Source: CAZYIW01 sp964647705 | Lineage (GTDB): Bacteria; Pseudomonadota; Gammaproteobacteria; PS1; Pseudothioglobaceae | Assembly: GCA_964647705.1 (NCBI GenBank) | Contig: CAZYIW010000013.1 | Coordinates: 1 to 31,033 of the forward strand | DNA: 31,033 nt | Reading direction: 5' to 3' | In this document: one piece after another, positions 24,522-31,033 of the stretch | How positions within the stretch are numbered: position 1 is the first letter of the stretch | Layout of the letters: the number at the start of each line of letters is the position of its first letter | The notes under the pieces: model-generated | Told to the model about the DNA's origin: nothing | Databases searched by the model: none | Seen by the model: only the letters and a program-made list of their open reading frames with translations | Program-made: the position numbers and the translations under genes

Positions 24522-25154
24522 TTAGTTTGTTTTGATCACTTCTTTAATAACAGACTCAACGTCTTCTACTGCTTTTTCACCGCGTGCACCAAATTGATAA
24601 ACACTAATGCCTTCAAGTGCTGCCCATCGATAGGCTGCTCTTTTACCTAGTGAGCTTTTCAATGCAGGTAAACCGCAAAATTCTATGGCTTGTCTCATTG
24701 CTTTGGACAGTGCACTTCTGGTTTCTACTTGGTTTCTAACCAAATATGATTTTAATTTTTTATTTGACTTTTGCGCCTCTTTGACCGCATCTACCATGTG
24801 GACACTGCTCCACAAATCAGGTGGTGAAGGCAATACTGGAATCAACAAAAGATCCGCTATAGACAGCACTTTTTTTGTGTGTCCACTTTCCAAACTTGGT
24901 GGGCAGTCCACGACCACATAGTCGAATTTTTTTTCTGCCTTTTTTATACTCTTAGCTATATCGTCAGAAGCATTAATCACATCAGGCATACCTCCTTCTG
25001 AAGCTTTCAACCAATGATCCAACGTCCCTTGTGGATCAGCATCTAAAAGTGCTGTGTTTCCCCTAGATATCAGCCCAGATGCTAAGTTCAAAGACAATGT
25101 TGATTTTCCGCAACCGCCTTTTAGATTGGCAACAGCAATTGTTAATTTAGCCAT
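24522..25154 (-). CDS. mcdA: McdA, ParA-type ATPase for carboxysome positioning
   Basis: 210 residues. Deviant Walker A KGGCGKST with signature K12 and K17 near the N-terminus, DADPQGTLDHW (switch I region) and VVVDCPPSLESG (Walker B) define a ParA/MinD-family ATPase without an N-terminal DNA-binding domain. Encoded between the acRAF-like and mcdB-like genes in a cso operon, it should form ATP-dependent gradients on the nucleoid that distribute carboxysomes. No parB is present, which argues against a chromosome or plasmid partition role. Confidence 0.9.
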   Translation of the reverse strand: MAKLTIAVANLKGGCGKSTLSLNLASGLISRGNTALLDADPQGTLDHWLKASEGGMPDVINASDDIAKSIKKAEKKFDYVVVDCPPSLESGHTKKVLSIADLLLIPVLPSPPDLWSSVHMVDAVKEAQKSNKKLKSYLVRNQVETRSALSKAMRQAIEFCGLPALKSSLGKRAAYRWAALEGISVYQFGARGEKAVEDVESVIKEVIKTN

Positions 25155-25165
25155 ATCATCCCCCG

Positions 25166-25459
25166 TTATTTGATGGCTTTTGAATCCAATGCAAGCAAAT
25201 CTACCTTTTCTGAGAATTCAAAATCCACACTTGTAAAACTCTCTTCTCTAGATTTAACAGCAACATTCACATGCACTCTACTAAAAGTTAAATCTGGATA
25301 ATAATCTTCTTTTTCTGATAAATCTTGCAAATCATCTAAAAAATCTCTCATGTCGTCGTAGTTTGAAAAATCAAAACGCTTAGTCATGGTATTGGCACGT
25401 TTTTGTACCTTCCAATTATTGGCGGTTGCGAAATCAATTTTCTTATCTAAATCAAACAC
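25166..25459 (-). CDS. acRAF-like pterin-dehydratase-fold RuBisCO assembly factor
   Basis: 97 residues with a pterin-4a-carbinolamine dehydratase-like fold: WKVQKRANTMTKRFDFSNYDDM, DLSEKEDYYPDL, and SRVHVNVAVKSREESFTSVD. Where active dehydratases have a His-His-Pro motif this protein has YYP, so catalysis is unlikely. In alpha-carboxysome operons this position encodes acRAF, a form IA RuBisCO assembly chaperone. It starts 3 bp after the ferritin-like gene, indicating coupling. Confidence 0.85.
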   Translation of the reverse strand: MFDLDKKIDFATANNWKVQKRANTMTKRFDFSNYDDMRDFLDDLQDLSEKEDYYPDLTFSRVHVNVAVKSREESFTSVDFEFSEKVDLLALDSKAIK

Positions 25460-25462
25460 GCT

Positions 25463-25891
25463 TTATCCCAATTGTTGCATCCATTTTTCAATTGATTGCA
25501 AGTGATGTTCTTCTTCTTTGCATAATTGACTAAACAGTTCAAACGCTTGTTGATTGCCAATTTTTTGGCAATATTGGCTGGCTTCAAAATACAGATCAAC
25601 CGCCTCTTTTTCCAATCGCCAATCAATCGATAATACATCTTTAATACTTTTGGTTTTAGGTACAGACTTTAACTGCGAACCAGAAGGTGTTAACCCCAAC
25701 GTGAGTAAAAAATTTGTCAATCTTGACGCATGCTCAAATTCTTCTTTGGCCTCTTCTTCAAATTTTAACGCCTCAGTATCAAGACCCCATAATTTACAAA
25801 GATTTGATTGAGTTGTATAGTATTGAATTGCAGACATCTCATGATCAATGCCACGCTTGAGATAGCCAATCAACCTAGAATCAACCATCAT
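25463..25891 (-). CDS. Bacterioferritin/ferritin-like protein of the cso operon
   Basis: 142 residues, a four-helix ferritin-like bundle. Di-iron ligands appear conserved: Glu in DHEMSAIQYY, Glu and His in EEAKEEFEHA, Glu in LEKEAVDLY, and Glu and His in CKEEEHHLQ. A related gene accompanies many alpha-carboxysome operons; its function there is not established (iron storage or redox protection are suggestions). It follows csoS1 by 5 bp. Two consecutive ATGs could serve as start. Confidence 0.85.
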   Translation of the reverse strand: MMVDSRLIGYLKRGIDHEMSAIQYYTTQSNLCKLWGLDTEALKFEEEAKEEFEHASRLTNFLLTLGLTPSGSQLKSVPKTKSIKDVLSIDWRLEKEAVDLYFEASQYCQKIGNQQAFELFSQLCKEEEHHLQSIEKWMQQLG

Positions 25892-25896
25892 AGCAG

Positions 25897-26199
25897 CTAC
25901 ATTGCCTCGGGTACAGCAACCTTGAGAATATTTTCAACTTCGCCATGAACACGCGCAATAATGTGGGCTGCTACCAGACCATCACCTACACGCTCACATG
26001 CGTCAGCACCAGCACGTACCGCTGCGTTTACCGCACCTGTTTCGCCACGTACTAAAACTGTTACATAACCGCCACCAACGAACTGACGACCAACAAGACG
26101 AACTTCTGCCGCTTTGGTCATAGCATCGGCTGCTTCAATGGCAGGAACAAGACCTCTGGTCTCGATCATACCCAACGCGATTCCTGTTACATCACTCAT
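25897..26199 (-). CDS. csoS1: CsoS1 hexameric shell protein
   Basis: 100 residues, one BMC domain, nearly identical to known CsoS1A/C from MSDVTGIALGMIETRG through VGRQFVGGGYVTVLVRGETG to the C-terminal helix; FVGGGYV lines the hexamer pore. It builds the flat facets of the alpha-carboxysome. An in-frame upstream extension to 26241 is rejected because the ATG at 26199 has a strong Shine-Dalgarno (AAGGGGG) and matches the family start exactly. It overlaps the csoS4B end by 8 bp. Only one complete csoS1 is present here, with part of another at the right edge. Confidence 0.97.
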   Translation of the reverse strand: MSDVTGIALGMIETRGLVPAIEAADAMTKAAEVRLVGRQFVGGGYVTVLVRGETGAVNAAVRAGADACERVGDGLVAAHIIARVHGEVENILKVAVPEAM

Positions 26200-26467
26200 C
26201 TTTTGCCCCCTTGTCATCTTTTGATGGATCCCATTGATCAATGATTCCTACAATTGTGAGATCTGTTGTTGTGTCAAAAGTTGGCATAGCCCATCTAGCG
26301 GCAGAACCACCAGCCGTCACCACCCATTTGCCTTTGCCAACACCTACTGGATCAGAAGCGCACCAAAGCTTGCCATGCAAGTCTTTCATCACACGCAATG
26401 AGATACCTTCAATCTGTTTTACAGATCGAGTACAAACCAAATCTTCTTGAACTTGCATTATTTCCAT
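26192..26467 (-). CDS. csoS4B: CsoS4B pentameric vertex protein
   Basis: 91 residues of the EutN/CcmL/CsoS4 family. MEIMQVQEDLVCTRSVKQIEG, then GKWVVTAGGSAARWA and DLTIVGIIDQWD match CsoS4B. Pentamers cap the twelve vertices of the shell and limit CO2 leakage. It lies 8 bp after csoS4A and overlaps csoS1. Confidence 0.94.
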   Translation of the reverse strand: MEIMQVQEDLVCTRSVKQIEGISLRVMKDLHGKLWCASDPVGVGKGKWVVTAGGSAARWAMPTFDTTTDLTIVGIIDQWDPSKDDKGAKDE

Positions 26468-26475
26468 GCGAAGTA

Positions 26476-26739
26476 CTATCCTTTGCTTTTATCTTTGTCC
26501 CAGTAATCGATAATACCCACGATTGTTAAATCACTCGGATAATCTTTACTACCTGCGGATTCACGTGCAGCAGAACTGCCGACACAAATAACCCAATCCC
26601 CCGGTATACAGCCTACTGCATCGACCGCAACTAAAGGTGTCCCTTTTGGCTTATCTCTTACTACCAACAAAGGTCTAAGTCCCAAACCCTTAATACGATT
26701 TGTTGATACCAATGTTTTCTCTACTTGCATTATTCTCAT
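26476..26739 (-). CDS. csoS4A: CsoS4A pentameric vertex protein
   Basis: 87 residues. MRIMQVEKTLVSTNRI, AVDAVGCIPGDWVICVGSSAARE and YPSDLTIVGIID are the conserved CsoS4A segments. It shares the vertex-cap role with CsoS4B. Its ATG overlaps the csoSCA stop (ATGA), so translation is probably coupled and expression low relative to facet proteins. Confidence 0.95.
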   Translation of the reverse strand: MRIMQVEKTLVSTNRIKGLGLRPLLVVRDKPKGTPLVAVDAVGCIPGDWVICVGSSAARESAGSKDYPSDLTIVGIIDYWDKDKSKG

Positions 26740-28340
26740 GGTGTTTCCTCACTTATAATCTCAAGTTCGCTTCCTAAGGGTAAATCTTGGACGCTTATTT
26801 GAAAGATTAAATTATTATTTTCAGCTAGGCTGGTATATCTGTTTAATATGGCGTTTTTTACTCGATGGCATTTTTCAATTACTCGTGTCCTTGAACCTGG
26901 CACATTGGAATCATATCGATAATGGATTGCGATAGGTACAGGCAAACCTTTCTTTAAATTCAAACCTGTAAATATTTTAATACCAATATCTAAATCAGAT
27001 GCCCCTTCTTCTACGGTATCTAAATGTGCATAGTAAGCAATGTTTCTCAATTGTACCTCTTGAAAACCATCGCCGACACTAATATAGCGTTCAGCGTGGC
27101 CAATATCTGGGTATGTGCCGCCATACAAATCAGCAACATATTCAATTTGTGACAGATTGTATTCAACCAAATTAGCAATGAGTTTTCGCATTCCCTCATT
27201 AGGACGACCCTCGCCTTGTCCCCACCCTGTTGAATCACTACATTCATCAATGGCATTGTATAGTTTAACTCTTGCCTGATCTGCATTTAAAGACAATGTG
27301 GTGTTGTACAATTCAGCGCTGTCTAAATAGCGATGTACACTAATATTACCATTGGCATCTGGCGTATGGATTCTGATTGAATCATTATCTGTATCAACAC
27401 CGATTAATAAAATATCGATGGTTGATCCACAGCAATATGTATTCTCAATCGCATCACGAAATTCATTGAGCTTTTTTAGCCCAGCTTCTGCAGCCACTTT
27501 GTCATTACTACTATGTGCTGCACACCCTTGGTGAGAGGGGTCAGAACCACTTCTGTGATAAACCAAAATTTTAAGATAACCAGATTCTTTTTCCTTAATG
27601 TCTAAGTCTCTGGTTCGGGCAAGTTCTGTTTTTTCCCAATGTCTAATATTGGCTTCTACATTAAATAAAGCGCCTGCATAAGAATTTCTAAAAGTGATCG
27701 CCGACAATGGCAATCTTAAAATGTACTTGGCCAAGCCTTTTAATCGTCCGTCAGAGCAAGCTGTAATATCAACACTGTGGTAACCACAATCTAAAAAGAA
27801 GCTGTTAGAATTAACTTTAAACTCTTCACTTCTTCCTAAATCATCGGAGAATTGTGCAACAGAGCTGTTCAAAGCATTGAAAACACCTTTGGCATATAAA
27901 GGCCCCATATTTAGGCCATTAATCCATGCGCTCTCTAATAATGCTGATGGAAACTTAAACCCCAGCTCTTGGGCAGTGATGGAATTTGCTTGTTGAGTAA
28001 AATCATCGTTATGCTGAAGGTTGGCAAGTTTTTTTAAAACTGGCACAATTGTATCAAACCGCACTTTAATTGATTCTTCACACCTGGCTAAATGGGCATT
28101 TTGCTTCATATTAGTCAAAGGATGCCTACAAGAGCGCTCGGGCAGTGTTTCACAAACCGTATTTAAATCCATTGGCGTTTTTTGCTGGATTTGTTGTTTG
28201 TTCAACGCCAGGTTGTTTTGAGCAGAGTCGCTAAACTGTTGTGTGGGTTTTACCTGCTCTTGCGCCAATCCAATAGGTGCACGATTATATTGATCTGCAC
28301 CTCGAGCAATTCTCAGCTGATAGGCGTTTCTTGTATTCAT
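26736..28340 (-). CDS. csoSCA: CsoSCA, carboxysomal beta-type carbonic anhydrase
   Basis: 534 residues. The zinc ligands and catalytic pair are intact: C195 in CSDGR with D197 and R199, then H262 and C273 eleven residues apart, the same spacing reported for the Halothiobacillus enzyme. It converts bicarbonate to CO2 inside the shell. The first 60 residues are low-complexity and basic (RNAYQLRIARGADQYNRAP), the region that in Halothiobacillus tethers the enzyme to RuBisCO. A C-terminal domain resembles the catalytic one but lacks its zinc ligands. It starts 9 bp after csoS2. Confidence 0.96.
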   Translation of the reverse strand: MNTRNAYQLRIARGADQYNRAPIGLAQEQVKPTQQFSDSAQNNLALNKQQIQQKTPMDLNTVCETLPERSCRHPLTNMKQNAHLARCEESIKVRFDTIVPVLKKLANLQHNDDFTQQANSITAQELGFKFPSALLESAWINGLNMGPLYAKGVFNALNSSVAQFSDDLGRSEEFKVNSNSFFLDCGYHSVDITACSDGRLKGLAKYILRLPLSAITFRNSYAGALFNVEANIRHWEKTELARTRDLDIKEKESGYLKILVYHRSGSDPSHQGCAAHSSNDKVAAEAGLKKLNEFRDAIENTYCCGSTIDILLIGVDTDNDSIRIHTPDANGNISVHRYLDSAELYNTTLSLNADQARVKLYNAIDECSDSTGWGQGEGRPNEGMRKLIANLVEYNLSQIEYVADLYGGTYPDIGHAERYISVGDGFQEVQLRNIAYYAHLDTVEEGASDLDIGIKIFTGLNLKKGLPVPIAIHYRYDSNVPGSRTRVIEKCHRVKNAILNRYTSLAENNNLIFQISVQDLPLGSELEIISEETP

Positions 28341-28349
28341 TGTGCGAAG

Positions 28350-30827
28350 TTAACCGCGTGCGCCGCCTGAAAGTGTTACTCTACCTGAGCCTCCGTCTGC
28401 ACGACCACTACCACCGCCACTACCATTGGTTATTTTGGGACCTTCTACTACTGTCACTTCACGATCTTTAAACTCGTGGGCACCTGTTTTATGCCCAGTT
28501 TTTGGATCGCCTTTTTGTGTCTCATTTCTATTCGCAGAGAACATGCCCTCTGTTCCAGTAATGTGACCACCTCGAGACCAATTATCTCCAGTTACACTGG
28601 CGCCAACTTCATTACCCTCGCCAGTCACTGGTTTATTCGGCTGTGCAGCTTCGCCTGCTGAAGGCGTTGACTGTGGCGCATCAAAAGGGTGTCTGAATTC
28701 TGGTGTACCAGTCATCACACCTTGTGCTTTAGCTCCTGGTCCGGTAATTAATGGATTAACACCAAAAACGCTGTCATGCACTCGACGTCTGCTTGTTTCA
28801 AACGCTTCATGTGCAGGCGATTGAACAGAAAAATCAGCATCATAGTGTTCACCTTCATTACTGTTTTGTAAATAAGGAGTCCCACTTATCGATTGCTCAA
28901 ACCCTTTGTTAAAATTACCTGAAAATCTTGTATCTTCAGAGGGTGTAGTACCGCTAACTTCTTGTAAAGTATGAGATTTTTTCATAAGTGTTTCACCTTT
29001 TTGAACAGATGCATTGTCACAGAACTGGTTCATCTCTTCTTTGTCTCTGTAACCCGTTCCTGTAACAGCACTACAACTGCCAGCCTCATCACCCGTTACT
29101 ATTTGAGATTGCCCTACTTGTGAACCTGAAATCTGTTGATCATTCCATGTGTGACTTACATTATCCTTATATACTGCTGCCATAGGAACGAATGAGCATC
29201 TTTGTTCATAACTTTCCTTACTGGCATATTCATTACCGGTGACGCCCACGCAGCTACCTTGGTCATCACCCGTTAATTTTGGGGAGCCGTTTACCTCTGT
29301 ACCAGATACACGATTCCCTGTAATTGTATGTGTTTGTGCTACTTTATCAGAACGCTGATCACAAAATCCTTTTTCAGCGGAACCATCATACTGATTGCCT
29401 GTTAATCTTTGACAAGTACCCGGCTCATTTCCTGTAACTTTCTGATCTCTGTCCATCATATTACCAGTAATAGACATGCCTTTACGACTTTGATCAACAG
29501 AAACCTTTTTAGGTGTTAATGGTGGTTGTGTGCCGCAATTGGCAACAAACCTCTCATTAGAAACATATTCAGTACCCGTCACCCTTTCACAAGAATCCTG
29601 AGCATCTCCAGTTACTGTTGGAGTTGCTGACAACTCGCCACCAGAGATAGTTGAGCCTGAGGCTGTATGGTTGACATCTACTTTAGTGGCTCCGAGCATA
29701 GCAGCGTTACTAGGTGATGCTGAATAGTCAGTACCCGTTACTGTATTTCTAGCACCAGATTCAGAACCCGTTACATTATTTGCGCGCGCCTCGTCAGCAC
29801 CAGTAATAGCCATATTTTTTCTGCTGGCTGTTGATGCAACTTTATCGTGTGAGCTGGGTGCATTAGTATTAGCACAAGTGCCTGCATAGTGATCGAAACC
29901 TAAATACTCATTTCCAGTAACAACCTTGCAAGAACCTGGCTCAGTGCCAGTAACCTTCGAAGTTGCTTCAACCAAAGTGCCAGTCATCACTTGACCTTTT
30001 GAGGTCTGTGTCTCTCCCACTTTTTGTTTGTCTGCAGTTGGTGTCGATGAGCATAGATTTGTAAACTGTTCCGTACCTACATATTCTGTACCAGTAACAA
30101 CTTTACATCCACCTGCCTCACTGCCCGTGATTTTTTGTGTTTGTTCAACCTGTGTACCACTTACTGTTTGTCCAGACAATGTGGTGCCAATTTCTACTTT
30201 TTCTGGCGCTTTGCCTGGCTTCATCCGGCCACTTGGACGGCATTCTGCCGTATTGCCACGACCCACTGAGCAGCGTTCTTCGCGACGAAGTTTGGCTAAC
30301 TCTCTGCCAGACATTGTGTTTTTATTTTTACGGGCCTTTGTGCGTCTAGCCTCTCTACCTGCTTTACCAGGCAAGGCTTGTTTACCTGTTTTGGAAAGCT
30401 CTCTGCGTCTATTTCTACAATAAGCGCGTACACTCGATGACGCATTGGCTTGGCCTGTTTCTACCAAATCACATACTTCATCCATTTCTTCGGCTGTTTT
30501 TGTTTCACCAGACTTTGTTTGGCAAGGATCGCAAGGCTCTTTTAAACCTTTTTCCTTGCATTCGTCACAACAATACTCGAAGTCATCCTGAATTGTAGTC
30601 TGAGCATCGTTGTTTACTAATTCCTGTTCTGTAGTTGTTGATTCTACAGGTGTCGAAACCTGGTTTGCTTGACCAGCACTCGGGCTAGCAACAGAATTAC
30701 CAGATGTTTTTCGTCCCGGATTAACACGACCTGCTTTTTTCATACCTGCTGAGCCTGTTTTAGACATCTGTTGACGTCTAAGTCGAGATAGCTCTCGCCC
30801 AGAAAGTTTTTGTGTTGAATTTGCCAT
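28350..30827 (-). CDS. csoS2: CsoS2 carboxysome assembly scaffold
   Basis: 825 residues, intrinsically disordered. The N-terminal region (1-205) has three basic RuBisCO-binding repeats (GRELSRLRRQQMSKTG, VRAYCRNRRRELSKTGKQ, SGRELAKLRREERCSVGRG). The middle (207-610) has seven M-repeats built on VTG/ITG motifs and paired Cys, of the type CKVVTGTEYVGTEQFTNLC; the third lacks Cys, as in Halothiobacillus. A weak eighth follows. The C-terminal region (from about 620) has ITGPG, MTGTPEFRH, HITGTEG and the conserved shell-binding end VTLSGGARG. An unusual CxxC-x8-CxxC cluster lies at residues 87-102. A good ribosome binding site (AAAGGAA) precedes the ATG. Confidence 0.96.
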   Translation of the reverse strand: MANSTQKLSGRELSRLRRQQMSKTGSAGMKKAGRVNPGRKTSGNSVASPSAGQANQVSTPVESTTTEQELVNNDAQTTIQDDFEYCCDECKEKGLKEPCDPCQTKSGETKTAEEMDEVCDLVETGQANASSSVRAYCRNRRRELSKTGKQALPGKAGREARRTKARKNKNTMSGRELAKLRREERCSVGRGNTAECRPSGRMKPGKAPEKVEIGTTLSGQTVSGTQVEQTQKITGSEAGGCKVVTGTEYVGTEQFTNLCSSTPTADKQKVGETQTSKGQVMTGTLVEATSKVTGTEPGSCKVVTGNEYLGFDHYAGTCANTNAPSSHDKVASTASRKNMAITGADEARANNVTGSESGARNTVTGTDYSASPSNAAMLGATKVDVNHTASGSTISGGELSATPTVTGDAQDSCERVTGTEYVSNERFVANCGTQPPLTPKKVSVDQSRKGMSITGNMMDRDQKVTGNEPGTCQRLTGNQYDGSAEKGFCDQRSDKVAQTHTITGNRVSGTEVNGSPKLTGDDQGSCVGVTGNEYASKESYEQRCSFVPMAAVYKDNVSHTWNDQQISGSQVGQSQIVTGDEAGSCSAVTGTGYRDKEEMNQFCDNASVQKGETLMKKSHTLQEVSGTTPSEDTRFSGNFNKGFEQSISGTPYLQNSNEGEHYDADFSVQSPAHEAFETSRRRVHDSVFGVNPLITGPGAKAQGVMTGTPEFRHPFDAPQSTPSAGEAAQPNKPVTGEGNEVGASVTGDNWSRGGHITGTEGMFSANRNETQKGDPKTGHKTGAHEFKDREVTVVEGPKITNGSGGGSGRADGGSGRVTLSGGARG

Positions 30828-30895
30828 ATTAAATTCCTTTAATAACCACTCAAAAGTTGATTGATAATTAACCTATCAACCCTATTTAATATTTT

Positions 30896-30935
30896 TTTAA
30901 ACAAGCGACACAAATACGAGCATCACTTGTTTAAA
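30896..30935. other. 13-bp stem-loop between csoS1 and csoS2
   Basis: TTTAAACAAGCGA (30896-30908) pairs with TCACTTGTTTAAA (30923-30935) over all 13 positions with one G-U, around a 14-nt loop. It lies about 70 bp before the csoS2 ATG and 15 bp past the stop of the partial csoS1. On the minus strand it is followed by an A-run, not a T-run, so it is more likely an mRNA-stabilising, processing or partial-attenuation element than a full terminator. Confidence 0.65.
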
Positions 30936-30950
30936 TATAAGTTGTCTGAA

Positions 30951-31033
30951 TTAAATTTCAGCTGCTGTTGGCAAAATGTTTTCAACTTCGCCATGAACAC
31001 GCGCAATAATGTGGGCTGCTACCAGACCATCAC
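30951..31033 (-). CDS. csoS1: Partial second csoS1 (C-terminal end)
   Basis: The last 26 codons of a CsoS1 paralogue run from the window edge to a TAA at 30951-30953: DGLVAAHIIARVHGEVENIL then PTAAEI. The core matches the internal copy, but the C-terminal tail differs (PTAAEI against KVAVPEAM), so this is a distinct gene. It lies directly upstream of csoS2, where cbbL/cbbS are more often found. The rest is beyond the window. Confidence 0.92.
   Translation of the reverse strand, partial: DGLVAAHIIARVHGEVENILPTAAEI
30979..31033. repeat. 55-bp exact match to internal csoS1, ending at the window edge
   Basis: 30979-31033 equals 25931-25985 base for base and is preceded by a mismatch. The shared stretch is exactly 55 bp and stops at the final base of the window, the same length as the duplications at the two scaffold gaps. 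Confidence 0.95.

Noticed and set aside
23828..24525. Plus-strand open frames of hydrophobic Val/Leu/Ala repeats opposite the mcdB copies
   Set aside because: They are the antisense of Lys/Ala/Thr codon runs, one crosses the N gap, and they lack a ribosome binding site or family match.
26200..26241. Longer csoS1 start at 26241
   Set aside because: The family begins at MSDVTGIALGM, and the ATG at 26199 has a strong Shine-Dalgarno.
29700..29860. Third M-repeat of CsoS2 lacking Cys, considered as decay
   Set aside because: As I recall, the third M-repeat of Halothiobacillus CsoS2 also lacks the Cys, so this looks like a conserved family trait rather than damage.
28900..30250. csoS2 M-repeats considered as a DNA satellite or CRISPR-like array
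   Set aside because: The repetition is at protein level (VTG and Cys motifs about every 50 residues) with diverged DNA; no constant repeat or spacer structure exists.
1..31033. Insertion sequences, prophage, toxin-antitoxin or CRISPR elements
   Set aside because: No transposase, integrase, inverted-repeat pair or repeat-spacer array was seen; rnfH lacks a ratA-like partner.

Overview
The window looks like part of the chromosome of an AT-rich, carboxysome-forming gammaproteobacterial chemoautotroph, possibly a Thiotrichales/Thioglobaceae-type sulfur oxidiser. The evidence is an alpha-carboxysome (cso) operon with CbbQ/CbbO and several candidate inorganic-carbon transporters. A 6S RNA gene also sits directly upstream of a 5-formyl-THF cyclo-ligase gene, next to ubiquinone hydroxylase and pmbA genes, which is a typical gammaproteobacterial neighbourhood. 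The taxonomic placement is inference. No RuBisCO gene, sulfur-oxidation gene, rRNA, tRNA, mobile element or CRISPR array was seen.

Layout. (1) 1-4612, plus strand: the tail of an unknown gene, then an aldolase/short-chain dehydrogenase fusion, MTA phosphorylase, adenine phosphoribosyltransferase and MtnA. Together these read as a compact salvage route for methylthioadenosine (and perhaps 5'-deoxyadenosine) that recovers adenine and splits the sugar phosphate. (2) 4613-5486: 6S RNA and 5-formyl-THF cyclo-ligase, whose end overlaps the convergent gene that follows. (3) 5461-15157, minus strand: a tightly packed housekeeping run, in transcription order dgkA, birA, lptB, tsaD, comM, hisA, rnfH, corC, a TauE/SafE-like membrane protein, pmbA and a UbiH-family monooxygenase. 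(4) truA on the plus strand. (5) 15955-31033, minus strand: the carbon-concentrating region, in transcription order csoS1 (partial, at the edge), csoS2, csoSCA, csoS4A, csoS4B, csoS1, a ferritin-like gene, an acRAF-like gene, mcdA, two tandem mcdB-like copies, cbbO, cbbQ, sbtA, an sbtB-like PII gene and a sulP transporter. A terminator follows, then an SLC13/TrkA-C permease.

How region 5 works together (family knowledge plus inference): CsoS2 scaffolds RuBisCO and shell. CsoS1 forms the facets, CsoS4A/B close the vertices, and CsoSCA supplies CO2 inside. The acRAF-like protein helps RuBisCO assembly and CbbQ/CbbO reactivate it. McdA/McdB space carboxysomes on the nucleoid. SbtA (with SbtB), SulP and possibly SLC13 could raise cytosolic bicarbonate.

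Assembly quality matters here. There are three 100-N gaps. Two of them (in hisA and at the mcdB repeat) are flanked by exact 55-bp duplicates, and the last 55 bp of the window exactly match an internal csoS1 segment. This is the signature of a k=55 de Bruijn assembly. hisA is therefore very probably intact, the mcdB tandem repeat has uncertain copy number, and the window probably ends at a contig break caused by a second csoS1. The third gap, in sulP, is true missing sequence and is longer than 100 bp if this is one gene.
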